DNA from: Arthrobacter citreus
GTDB taxonomy: Bacteria > Actinomycetota > Actinomycetes > Actinomycetales > Micrococcaceae
Reading direction: 5' to 3'
Length of the DNA: 64,000 nucleotides
Assembly (NCBI RefSeq): GCF_038405225.1
Contig: NZ_CP151657.1
Location: forward strand, 62,001 to 126,000
The notes below the pieces were generated by a model. That model was not told the DNA's origin, searched no databases, and saw nothing but the letters and a program-made list of their open reading frames with translations. This document shows, in pieces, positions 43,845 through 51,605 of this stretch. Positions within the stretch are counted from its first letter, which is position 1, and the number at the start of each line of letters is the position of its first letter. A program made the position numbers and the translations under genes.

Positions 43845-43869
43845 AACTAGATAATGGCATTAACTAGTT
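43845..43869 (-). promoter_or_regulatory. PadR operator, 25-base palindrome overlapping the promoter
   Basis: The string beginning AACTAGATAATG and ending ATTAACTAGTT reads almost the same on both strands, with mismatches only at positions 7, 13 (centre) and 19. It abuts the PadR GTG start and contains its -10 box (CATTAT on the minus strand). The spacing of AACTAG arms resembles known PadR sites, so autorepression is likely. Confidence 0.7.
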
Positions 43870-43892
43870 TGTCTGTCTACCTAGTGGCTTCC

Positions 43893-43941
43893 TTGACGTG
43901 ATGCAGCCCACACGCATATCCTGAACGAACGGTCAGTAAAT
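43893..43941 (+). promoter_or_regulatory. paaA promoter and PaaR-type operator
   Basis: TTGACG (43893-43898), an 18-base spacer and TATCCT (43917-43922) form a good promoter. Directly on its 3' edge is CCTGAACG-AA-CGGTCAGT (43920-43937), matching the inverted pair ACTGACCG-NN-CGGTCAGT in 14 of 16 positions apart from the outer bases. The 19-base string GAACGAACGGTCAGTAAAT is identical to the site before paaJ. Binding would cover the transcription start. Confidence 0.85.
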
Positions 43942-43991
43942 GCGTTCCATCCGTTCTGTCCGGCTCCGTTCCGCACATTGAGGTGGCAGTT

Positions 43992-45014
43992 ATGCAGTTG
44001 TTTACCGAAGCTCCTGTGGCGTCCGTTCCCGCCGAAGCACCGGCTGCCGGCGACACATCCGGCCCGGAATCACATTTTGAGCATCTGCTGGCCGAAGACT
44101 CCCGCGTTGAGCCGCGGGACTGGATGCCCGAGGCCTACCGGAAGACCCTGGTCCGCCAAATCTCCCAGCACGCGCATTCCGAGATCATCGGCATGCAGCC
44201 GGAGGCCAACTGGATCACCCGCGCACCCTCGCTTAAGCGCAAGGCCATCCTGATGGCCAAGGTGCAGGATGAAGCCGGCCACGGACTTTACCTGTACTCA
44301 GCCGCCGAAACACTCGGCACTCCGCGGGAGAAAATGACGGCGGACCTGATCGCCGGCAAGGCCCGCTACTCGTCGATCTTCAACTACCCCGCACTGAGCT
44401 GGGCGGACATGGGAGCCATCGGCTGGCTAGTTGACGGCGCCGCCATCTGCAACCAGGTGCCGCTGTGCCGGGCATCTTACGGACCCTACGGCCGGGCCAT
44501 GGTGCGGATCTGCAAGGAAGAGTCCTTCCACCAGCGGCAGGGCTTTGAAATCCTGCTGGAACTGGCCAACGGCACCGAAGCGCAGCGGGAGATGGCGCAG
44601 GACGCGATCAACCGCTGGTACGCCCCGTCGCTGATGATGTTCGGCCCGCCCGATGACGATTCGCCCAACTCCAAGCAGTCCATGGCCTGGAACATCAAGC
44701 GCTTCTCCAACGATGAACTGCGCTCGCGCTTCGTAGGCATGATCGTGGAGCAGGTGAAGGTCCTCGGGCTGACCCTGCCCGATGACCGGATCCGCTACAA
44801 CGGGGACACCGGCCAGTGGGAGCACGGACCGCTGGACTGGGCGGAGTTCAAGGAAGTCCTTGCCGGCCGCGGTCCCTGCAACGCCCAGCGCCTGGCCCGC
44901 CGCCGGGAAGCACACGAAGACGGCGCCTGGGTGCGCGAAGCAGCGGCCGCCTACGCGGCCAAACAGGCGGCGGCGACGGCGGCGGCACAGGCACGACAGG
45001 CAGAGGTGGCGTAA
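43992..45014 (+). CDS. paaA: 1,2-Phenylacetyl-CoA epoxidase subunit PaaA
   Basis: A 340-residue catalytic subunit of the diiron multicomponent monooxygenase that epoxidises the ring of phenylacetyl-CoA. Ferritin-like metal motifs include [19 protein letters not shown] (ExxH type) and [21 protein letters not shown], with NKxxN-like [19 protein letters not shown] later. An alanine-rich C-terminal helix ([20 protein letters not shown]) extends beyond the usual end. ATG 43992 has GAGGTGG upstream; GTG 43983 would add three residues. It is the first gene of the paaABCDE operon. Confidence 0.96.
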   Translation: MQLFTEAPVASVPAEAPAAGDTSGPESHFEHLLAEDSRVEPRDWMPEAYRKTLVRQISQHAHSEIIGMQPEANWITRAPSLKRKAILMAKVQDEAGHGLYLYSAAETLGTPREKMTADLIAGKARYSSIFNYPALSWADMGAIGWLVDGAAICNQVPLCRASYGPYGRAMVRICKEESFHQRQGFEILLELANGTEAQREMAQDAINRWYAPSLMMFGPPDDDSPNSKQSMAWNIKRFSNDELRSRFVGMIVEQVKVLGLTLPDDRIRYNGDTGQWEHGPLDWAEFKEVLAGRGPCNAQRLARRREAHEDGAWVREAAAAYAAKQAAATAAAQARQAEVA

Positions 45015-45392
45015 GTGGTTTCCGGATCAACAACGGGCGACGACGGCGCCAAGCCCGCAGGCACGCAGACTTCCGATACTCCGGGGACGGCCGCCGAAGC
45101 CGCGGCGCTGGGATCGGCCTGGCCGTTGTGGGAAGTGTTTGTCCGCTCCTCGCGCGGGCTCTCCCACGTCCATGCCGGCTCGCTGCATGCACCGGATGCG
45201 GAGATGGCCGTGCGCAACGCCCGCGACCTGTACACCCGCCGCAACGAGGGCGTATCACTCTGGGTGGTTCCGGCGTCGGCCATTATTGCCTCCGACCCGG
45301 ATTCCAAGGGCTCCTTCTTTGAATCCCCGCAGGGCAAGGACTACCGCCACGCCACGTATTACACCAAGTCCGAAGGAGTGAAGCACCTGTGA
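45015..45392 (+). CDS. paaB: 1,2-Phenylacetyl-CoA epoxidase subunit PaaB
   Basis: A 125-residue subunit thought to bridge or scaffold the PaaA-PaaC dimers. The core WPLWEVFVRSSRGLSHVHAGSLHAPDAEMAVRNARDLYTRRNEGVSLWVVPASAI matches the family. About 35 N-terminal residues rich in Gly, Thr and Ala are extra compared with E. coli PaaB (95 residues). The GTG start follows the paaA stop directly and AGAGGTGG is just upstream. Confidence 0.93.
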   Translation: MVSGSTTGDDGAKPAGTQTSDTPGTAAEAAALGSAWPLWEVFVRSSRGLSHVHAGSLHAPDAEMAVRNARDLYTRRNEGVSLWVVPASAIIASDPDSKGSFFESPQGKDYRHATYYTKSEGVKHL

Positions 45393-46213
45393 GCTCGGAC
45401 AGCGCCACCCGCATCACTCCCGGCAACGCCCTGCGCCCCGAGGACATCGCCGCGTCCGGCACCCTGGCGCCGGCCGACGTCGCCGACTATGCCCTGCGCC
45501 TCGGTGACGACTCCCTGATCCTGGCCCAGCGGCTGGGCTGGTGGATTTCCCGGGCTCCGGAGCTGGAGGAGGACGTGGCGCTGGGCAATATCGGCCTGGA
45601 TCTGCTCGGGCACGCCCGGTCCTTCCTCACCTATGCCGGATCGGCGACGGGACGGACCGAGGATGACCTGGCCTTCTGGCGCCGGGAGGGCGAATTCCGC
45701 TCCGCGCACCTTTTTGAGCAGCCCAACGGTGACTTCGCGCGGACCATAGCCCGGCAGCTGGCGGCTTCCTTTTATTCTTTCGAGCTCTACACCGCGCTGG
45801 TGTCCTCCACCGATCCCACCCTGGCGGCCATTGCCGCCAAAGCGGTCAAGGAGGTGGATTACCACCGCGACCACAGCGCCCAATGGATCCTGCGCCTGGC
45901 CGGCGGTACCGACGAGTCCCGCCGCCGCATCAGCCGCGGACTGGAACTGGTGTGGCCCTATCTGGGCGAACTGTTCGACGACGACGACGCCGTGCGCGCC
46001 CTGGCCGGGTCCGGCGTCGCTCCACTTCCCTCCTCGCTGCGTACAAACTTCGACGCCGGCATCGGCGCCGTCCTGGGCGAAGCAGAGCTGGAAGTCCCGG
46101 ACGTGCCGGCCGCACCGGGCGGCGGACGCCAGGGACGCCACAGCGAACATTTGGGCTATCTGCTGGCGGAGATGCAGGTGCTGGCCCGGGAACACCCCGG
46201 CGCCAGCTGGTAG
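45389..46213 (+). CDS. paaC: 1,2-Phenylacetyl-CoA epoxidase subunit PaaC
   Basis: A 274-residue ferritin-like structural subunit that pairs with PaaA but lacks a working iron site. Family segments are LGDDSLILAQRLGWWISRAPELEEDVALGNIGLDLLGHARSFLTYAG, EVDYHRDHSAQWILRLAGGTDESRRR and HSEHLGYLLAEMQVLAREHPGASW. The GTG start overlaps the paaB stop by four bases and AAGGAG precedes it. Confidence 0.95.
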   Translation: MSSDSATRITPGNALRPEDIAASGTLAPADVADYALRLGDDSLILAQRLGWWISRAPELEEDVALGNIGLDLLGHARSFLTYAGSATGRTEDDLAFWRREGEFRSAHLFEQPNGDFARTIARQLAASFYSFELYTALVSSTDPTLAAIAAKAVKEVDYHRDHSAQWILRLAGGTDESRRRISRGLELVWPYLGELFDDDDAVRALAGSGVAPLPSSLRTNFDAGIGAVLGEAELEVPDVPAAPGGGRQGRHSEHLGYLLAEMQVLAREHPGASW

Positions 46214-46219
46214 GCAGCA

Positions 46220-46738
46220 ATGACCGAAACCCGAACGCAGGCCGTGCGGCCCGCCGACCCCGCAGCTGCCCGCGCCTGGGACCTTGCCGCCACCGTCTGC
46301 GATCCCGAAATTCCGGTGCTGACCATCGAGGACCTCGGGGTGCTGCGCGGGGTTGAGGTTTCGGGTCCGGACAGCGTCACCGTGACGGTCACGCCCACCT
46401 ACTCGGGCTGCCCGGCGATGGACGCCATCAGGGAAGACGTCACCGCCGCCCTGGCCGCCGGTGGCTTTGACCGCGTGCGGGTGGACCTGGTCCTGGCTCC
46501 GGCCTGGACCACCGACTGGATGAGCGAAGCGGGCAAGGACAAGCTCACCGCCTACGGCATCGCACCGCCCACCGGACTCGCCGCCGCCGGCCGGGTGAGG
46601 CTGGGCCTGAGCGTGAAATGCCCGCAGTGTTCATCACTGAACACGCGCGAACTGACCCGGTTCGGCTCCACCTCCTGCAAGGCGCTCTACGTCTGCCAGG
46701 AGTGCAGTGAACCCTTCGACTACTTCAAGGTGCTCTGA
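46220..46738 (+). CDS. paaD: Phenylacetate degradation protein PaaD (Fe-S assembly, MIP18 family)
   Basis: A 172-residue protein. The N-terminal half is a DUF59/MIP18 domain (VCDPEIPVLTIEDLGVLRGVEV, TYSGCPAMDAIREDV). The C-terminal half carries a zinc-ribbon-like set CPQCSSLNTRELTRFGSTSCKALYVCQECSEPF. PaaD is needed to mature the iron-sulfur or diiron centre of the epoxidase system. It begins six bases after the paaC stop. Confidence 0.94.
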   Translation: MTETRTQAVRPADPAAARAWDLAATVCDPEIPVLTIEDLGVLRGVEVSGPDSVTVTVTPTYSGCPAMDAIREDVTAALAAGGFDRVRVDLVLAPAWTTDWMSEAGKDKLTAYGIAPPTGLAAAGRVRLGLSVKCPQCSSLNTRELTRFGSTSCKALYVCQECSEPFDYFKVL

Positions 46739-46740
46739 CC

Positions 46741-47913
46741 ATGCCCTCCACCGCGCCGGCGTCCGCTGCGACACCGCCAGCTGCCTCTCCGTCCCGCCGC
46801 ACTGCCTTCCATCCCCTGACGGTCGCCGGGGTCCGGCGCCTGACGGAGGACGCCATCGAAGTAACATTCGCGGTTCCCGAGGCCCTGTCCGGGTCCTACG
46901 ACTACCTTCCCGGCCAGTACGTTGCGCTGCGCACCACCCTGGACGGCCAGCAGATCCGGCGCAGCTACTCCATCTGCGCCGAACCGGTGCCCGGGGAAAT
47001 CCGTGTCGCAATCAAGCGTGATCTCGGCGGAAAGTTCTCCAACTGGGCCAACGAACACCTCAAGGCCGGCGACGTGCTGGACGTGATGAGCCCGTCCGGC
47101 GGGTTCATCTCCAAGCATCCGATGAACGGGCTGAACCACCCCGAGGACCTCGACGTTTCCGGGGAAGACGTGTTTGTGGCCGTGGCGGCGGGATCCGGCA
47201 TCACGCCGGTCATCGCCATAGCCCGCACCGTGCTCGCGTCATCGGGCACCGCCCGCTTTGACCTGGTGTACGCCAACAAAGCAGCCATGGACGTGATGTT
47301 CCTGGAAGAGCTGGCGGATTTGAAGGACCGGTATCCGTCCCGGTTTGCCCTGCACCATGTGCTGTCCCGCGAACAGCGCATCTCACCCCTGCTGTCAGGA
47401 CGTATCGACGCCGGGAAGCTGGCCACCCTGATCGACGCAGTGCTGCCCACGCCCCGGGTGGACGAATGGTTCCTCTGCGGGCCCTTTGACCTGGTCCAGA
47501 TGTGCCGGGACGCCCTTGCGGACCGTGGGGTGCCGGCGGAGAAAATCCGCTATGAACTCTTTTCCACCGGCCAGCCGGGCCGGCCCGAGGGCTCCACGGG
47601 ACGTCCCGTCGTCGTCGACCCCGGTGCTGACAGCTACTCCATTACCTTCCGGCTGGACGGACTGCAGGGAAAGGTGGCCAGTCCCACCCATGCCCGCGAA
47701 TCCATCCTCAATGCCGCGCTACGTGCCCGGCCGGACGTTCCGTTCGCCTGCGCGGGCGGTGTCTGCGGCACCTGCCGCGCCAAGATTGTTTCCGGCACTG
47801 TGGAGATGGAAGAGAACTACGCGCTGGAACCGGACGAGCTGGAAAAGGGATACGTCCTGACCTGCCAGAGCCGGCCCACCAGCCGGGAAGTCATCGTTGA
47901 TTACGACGCCTAG
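46741..47913 (+). CDS. paaE: 1,2-Phenylacetyl-CoA epoxidase reductase PaaE
   Basis: A 390-residue NADPH-dependent ferredoxin reductase. The FAD site is RRSYSICAEP, the NAD(P) site AAGSGITPVIAIARTVL with WFLCGPFDLVQMCRDAL, and the C-terminal plant-type 2Fe-2S cluster is CAGGVCGTCRAKI plus the Cys in LTCQSRP. It passes electrons from NADPH to the PaaA diiron site. ATG follows the paaD stop by two bases. Confidence 0.95.
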   Translation: MPSTAPASAATPPAASPSRRTAFHPLTVAGVRRLTEDAIEVTFAVPEALSGSYDYLPGQYVALRTTLDGQQIRRSYSICAEPVPGEIRVAIKRDLGGKFSNWANEHLKAGDVLDVMSPSGGFISKHPMNGLNHPEDLDVSGEDVFVAVAAGSGITPVIAIARTVLASSGTARFDLVYANKAAMDVMFLEELADLKDRYPSRFALHHVLSREQRISPLLSGRIDAGKLATLIDAVLPTPRVDEWFLCGPFDLVQMCRDALADRGVPAEKIRYELFSTGQPGRPEGSTGRPVVVDPGADSYSITFRLDGLQGKVASPTHARESILNAALRARPDVPFACAGGVCGTCRAKIVSGTVEMEENYALEPDELEKGYVLTCQSRPTSREVIVDYDA

Positions 47914-47937
47914 ATCCCTCAAGGAACGGAGCACCCC

Positions 47938-48705
47938 GTGATTGATCTGACTGTCACTGACGGCATCGCGGAAATTGTCCTGAACTCGCCGCGGAAATTG
48001 AACTCGCTGAATGAGGAGGCGCTGGCGCAGCTGTCCCAGGCGTACGACGCCGCGGCGGTGCCCGGGGTGCGCGCCCTCCTGCTGCGCGGTGAGGGGAAAG
48101 CGTTCTGCGCCGGCCGGGACATTTCGGTGGTGGATCCGGCAAATGACGATGCGTACGCCTTTTTGGGGGAGCGGGTCACGCCGCTGCTGCAGAAGATGGC
48201 CGCTTTTCCGGCGCCCACCTTCGCTGCGGTCCAGGGGGCATGCCTCGGCGTCGGACTTGGCCTTCTGGTGGCCACCGACGTGGTGTACGTGGCGGAGGAT
48301 GCCAAGATCGGCTCCCCGTTTGCGGCGCTGGGCGCGGCCCTGGATTCCGGCGGACACTGGCTCTTTACCGAACGCCTGGGCACCCACCGTGCCCTGGACC
48401 TGATCTATACCGGCGACCTCATGACCGGGGCAGAGGCCGTAACCTCCGGGCTGTTCAGCCGTTCCTTCCCGGCCGGCCAGCTGCTGGAACACACCCGGGA
48501 CATCGTGGCGCGGGTGGCTGCCGGTTCAGGCGGCGCCTACCGGATTTCCAAAGCTCTGGTGGCCGAAATCCGGGACTCACGAATTGGACTGTGGACCGCC
48601 ATGGAGGAAGAGAACAAAGCCCAGGGCATCCTCAGCGGAACCCGGGACTACACCGAGGGGTTCTCGGCCTTTATCGAAAAGCGCAAACCCGTATTCCAGG
48701 ACTGA
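47938..48705 (+). CDS. paaG: Enoyl-CoA hydratase/isomerase, PaaG-like
   Basis: A 255-residue crotonase-fold protein with LNSPRKLNSLNEEALAQL, GKAFCAGRDISVVD (oxyanion) and VQGACLGVGLGLLVATDVVY. As the last gene of the paaABCDE operon it is the natural candidate for 1,2-epoxyphenylacetyl-CoA isomerase (PaaG), giving oxepin-CoA. The Asp expected in the active site of PaaG is not certain from reading. The GTG start has AAGGAACGG upstream. Confidence 0.83.
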   Translation: MIDLTVTDGIAEIVLNSPRKLNSLNEEALAQLSQAYDAAAVPGVRALLLRGEGKAFCAGRDISVVDPANDDAYAFLGERVTPLLQKMAAFPAPTFAAVQGACLGVGLGLLVATDVVYVAEDAKIGSPFAALGAALDSGGHWLFTERLGTHRALDLIYTGDLMTGAEAVTSGLFSRSFPAGQLLEHTRDIVARVAAGSGGAYRISKALVAEIRDSRIGLWTAMEEENKAQGILSGTRDYTEGFSAFIEKRKPVFQD

Positions 48706-48740
48706 GGCCAGGCGATTTAAAGCTCCGGGACGCGCCGGGA

Positions 48741-49241
48741 TTAGGAAAACTCCACGGCCCAGTACAGTTCCGAATCGGCACTGACATCGATGGATATTCC
48801 CGTGCCGTCCTTGTAGGGGTTGATCCCGCTGATGACCTCCACCGGTCCGCAGGGGATCTCGGTGCGGGGTCCGCCGCTGATGGAGATGCTGGCGGTTCCG
48901 GTGTCGCAGACAAACCGCGCTTCCAACGGGCCGGTCAGGAGCGGGCCAAGGTGCAGCTGGTTCGGAGCGTCCGGGCCGGCAACTCCACCGCCGGAGGTGG
49001 ATGTTTCCGGGACGCCACCGCCGTGCGAAGCTGCCAGTTCGGACTGCAGCTGTTCGATCCTGGCCGCGCCGGCATCAGCCGCGCCGGCATCGGCTGCGGC
49101 GGACTCCTGCCCTTCGGCAGTCCCCGTCCCGCACGCGGACACAAGCAGCAGGGCCGGGATCGCGATGCCCACAGCAGACGTCCTGATCCATGTGCCGGCT
49201 ATCCTGCCGGTTCTCGTGCCGATTCTCCTGCTGGTAACCAC
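48741..49241 (-). CDS. Putative lipoprotein of unknown function
   Basis: About 166 residues with a basic N terminus, a hydrophobic stretch (GIAIPALLLVSACGTG) and the lipobox VSAC, so it should be lipid-anchored outside the membrane. A coiled-coil-like RIEQLQSELAASHGGG follows, then a C-terminal domain with LEARFVCDTGTASISISGG and PCGPVEVISGI, which contains two cysteines. No family recognised. The frame extends to a GTG at 49292, but TAGGGT overlaps that codon and looks like the -10 box, so I prefer the GTG at 49239-49241. Confidence 0.7.
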   Translation of the reverse strand: MVTSRRIGTRTGRIAGTWIRTSAVGIAIPALLLVSACGTGTAEGQESAAADAGAADAGAARIEQLQSELAASHGGGVPETSTSGGGVAGPDAPNQLHLGPLLTGPLEARFVCDTGTASISISGGPRTEIPCGPVEVISGINPYKDGTGISIDVSADSELYWAVEFS

Positions 49242-49427
49242 TGCTGCCCCCGATCCAGCTTGTGTTTGGACGTTCCGCCCGTTTTCGACCACCCTAGCGG
49301 AATGCCCAGAGGCAGCCCCCGGACCGGCAGCCGCAGCCTATTCGACAACCTGTAGAAATACGGGAAGAATGTCTTGCAGCCGGAGAAGCACCTGCCGAAC
49401 CGGCCCGAGCCGCATCCGGGAGGGATC

Positions 49428-50093
49428 ATGAGCACGCGTGGCGCACGCCTGGTGCGCGGCTGGGCCGCAGCATTCGCGGCCACGGCCGTGGCTGCCGCCT
49501 CCCATGTGCTGGCCGGCGGCCTCATTCCCCACCCCTCCATTGTGCTGTTCTGCCTGGCGCTGTCCGGGATGGTGTCCTGCGCGCTGGCGGGGCGGTCGCT
49601 GTCCCTTCCCGGTACAACCGGAGCAGTTCTGGCCAGCCAGGGTATTTTCCACGTGCTGTTCACTGTCGGCGGCGCGGGAATCCCGTCCGCTGGTGCGGGC
49701 GCAGCCGCCCAGGAAAGCCATGCGGGTCACGCCGCCCACTCCGCTCATGCCATTCCGCTGAATCCGGACGCCTTTGCTCACTTGGCGGGGACAGGACAGG
49801 ACGCAGCCGGAATGGCGGCCGGGCATTCCTCCGCGCTGATGTGGCTTGGCCACCTGCTGGCCGCCGCGGCCACCATTGCCCTGATCCGCAACGGAGAGGC
49901 CGCTTTGCTGCGCATCCTGGCGGCCATGCGGCTGCGCATCACCACCATCCTGCCGCTGATTCTTCCGCTGCCCCTGGGGCCGCGGATCCCCAAGCTCTCC
50001 GTGCTGGTTCCGGTTGCTCCGCTCCGGAACCTCGGCGTACCGCTGCTGGCCATGCGCCACCGGGGACCACCGGCTGCTGCTGTGTCCTTCTAG
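49428..50093 (+). CDS. Unknown membrane protein with His-rich loop, first gene of a copper-type operon
   Basis: A 221-residue protein with four or five hydrophobic helices (about residues 8-28, 33-50, 60-78, 125-143, 155-172). The central loop is rich in histidine (ESHAGHAAHSAHAI, then MAAGHSSALMWLGHLL), a composition that suggests metal binding. ATG 49428 has GGGAGG upstream. The next genes are CopC, a PCu(A)C chaperone and a DyP peroxidase, all copper or haem related, so a role in copper handling is the best guess. No family recognised. Confidence 0.75.
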   Translation: MSTRGARLVRGWAAAFAATAVAAASHVLAGGLIPHPSIVLFCLALSGMVSCALAGRSLSLPGTTGAVLASQGIFHVLFTVGGAGIPSAGAGAAAQESHAGHAAHSAHAIPLNPDAFAHLAGTGQDAAGMAAGHSSALMWLGHLLAAAATIALIRNGEAALLRILAAMRLRITTILPLILPLPLGPRIPKLSVLVPVAPLRNLGVPLLAMRHRGPPAAAVSF

Positions 50094-50161
50094 TCCCGCA
50101 CCAATCCGTGCAGGGCTTTCCTCCCAGCAGCCGCCGGCAGCACGCCGGCCAGGAAGCAGCC

Positions 50162-50866
50162 ATGTCTATTTTTTCGTACCCATCAGTTTTCTCCTCCACA
50201 GCATCCGTCCCATCAGGAGCATCAGGAGCAACAGCAGTATCCGCAGCATCCCGTCCCGTCCGCCCTGCGCAGGCACTCCGCGCACTGCTCCTCGCAGCCC
50301 TGATTTTGGCCGGTGGCGGCGCCGCGCTGGCTACCGCTCCGGCGGCGGCCGCGCATGACGAACTTGTCAGCACCCTTCCGGCTGCCGGAGAGCGGCTGGA
50401 AGCAGCACCGGCGGAATTGGAGCTGACGTTCAGCTCGGCCCTGATGGACCTGGGCAACCAAATTCAGGTCCTGGACGCCGAGGGACGGAACTGGGCCGAA
50501 AGCGCCCCCGTCCTGAACCGCGAAACCCTCGCCCAGCCGCTGCCCACAGATATGCCCAATGGAGAATATTCGGTCCGGTGGCGCGCCGTATCATCTGACG
50601 GCCACCCGATCACCGGAAGCTACGAGTTCCTCGTTGGCGCTGACGCTGTGGCAGGTTCCGCCGCCACAGCGGTTCCCTCCGAGGCCGGTGACAACGCGTC
50701 CGACGCCGAAGCGACCGAGAGCGCTGAAGGCACCGAGACGGCCGAAACCAACGACGGCGGACTCCCCGCCTGGCTGGTTCCCGGCATCACCGGTGGCGTC
50801 ACCGGCCTGATCATCCTCGCCGTGTTCACCGTGGTCTCCCGGCGCAAGCGCGGCCGGACCGAGTAA
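50162..50866 (+). CDS. CopC domain-containing copper resistance protein
   Basis: A 234-residue exported protein. After a signal peptide ending in APAAAAHDELV, the mature protein starts with the copper-binding His (HDELVSTLPAAGERLEAAPAELELTFS). The second conserved histidine is in WRAVSSDGHPITGSYEFLV. A Glu/Ala/Thr-rich linker precedes a C-terminal membrane helix (LVPGITGGVTGLIILAVFTVV) and RRKR stop-transfer signal, so the domain is displayed outside the cell. It lacks the fused CopD domain. ATG 50162 has AGGAAG upstream. Confidence 0.9.
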   Translation: MSIFSYPSVFSSTASVPSGASGATAVSAASRPVRPAQALRALLLAALILAGGGAALATAPAAAAHDELVSTLPAAGERLEAAPAELELTFSSALMDLGNQIQVLDAEGRNWAESAPVLNRETLAQPLPTDMPNGEYSVRWRAVSSDGHPITGSYEFLVGADAVAGSAATAVPSEAGDNASDAEATESAEGTETAETNDGGLPAWLVPGITGGVTGLIILAVFTVVSRRKRGRTE

Positions 50867-51020
50867 ACCGCCGCAGCCTTTCACGCTGCCGCACCCTTTC
50901 TGCTGCGCCCTCACCGGCGGAGCCTTCCCACGGAGGCGTCCACGCGACGTTCTCCCCCTTGCGGCGCCCTCAAGAACCCGGTTCCACGCGAGCCGCGCGC
51001 CCCACCACAGGAGCAGAACC

Positions 51021-51605
51021 ATGACCTTTTTTCCTTCCCGCAGTTCGTATCGTTCCCACAAATCCGTGCTGCTGGTCCTTTCCACAGCGGTGCTCGGAGC
51101 AGCCCTGACGAGCGGCTGCGCAACCCCGCCGGAAACGCCGGATTCAGCTGCTGCCGCCTCGGGCGCAGCCAGCAACCCACCGGCCGCATCTTCCGCGTCC
51201 CCGGGCGAAGCGGCGCCCCTGACCATTGAGCACCCGTGGGTCAAGGCTGCAACCGGCGGCATGACCGGAGCCTTCGGAGACCTCACCAACAACGGCACCG
51301 AGGACCTGCACGTGGTGGCAGCGGCATCACCTGCAGCGGCCTCCGTGGAACTTCATGAAACGGTGCTCCAAGCTGACGGAACCGCAGCCATGGCGGAGAA
51401 CGGGGACGGATTCACCATCCCGGCCGGAGAAAGCTTCGTCCTGGAGCCCGGGGCCAACCACCTGATGCTCATGGGACTGGAGCAACCGGTCCTTGCCGGG
51501 GATGAAGTTTCCTTCACGCTGACGCTCTCCGACGGCAGCAGTGTCGAATTCACGGCCCCGGCGAAGGACTTCGCCGGAGCCAACGAGAGTTACCACGGAG
51601 GGTGA
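51021..51605 (+). CDS. PCu(A)C family copper chaperone, lipoprotein
   Basis: A 194-residue extracytoplasmic copper chaperone. The signal peptide ends in a lipobox-like LTSGC (Cys33), then an Ala/Ser/Pro linker to about residue 66. The domain keeps three of the four expected copper ligands: His112 in VELHETVL, Met124 and His147/Met149 in GANHLMLMG. The usual HxM first methionine is replaced (HET). Family members deliver Cu(I) to cytochrome oxidase or other cupro-enzymes. The start of the next gene overlaps its stop. Confidence 0.88.
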   Translation: MTFFPSRSSYRSHKSVLLVLSTAVLGAALTSGCATPPETPDSAAAASGAASNPPAASSASPGEAAPLTIEHPWVKAATGGMTGAFGDLTNNGTEDLHVVAAASPAAASVELHETVLQADGTAAMAENGDGFTIPAGESFVLEPGANHLMLMGLEQPVLAGDEVSFTLTLSDGSSVEFTAPAKDFAGANESYHGG

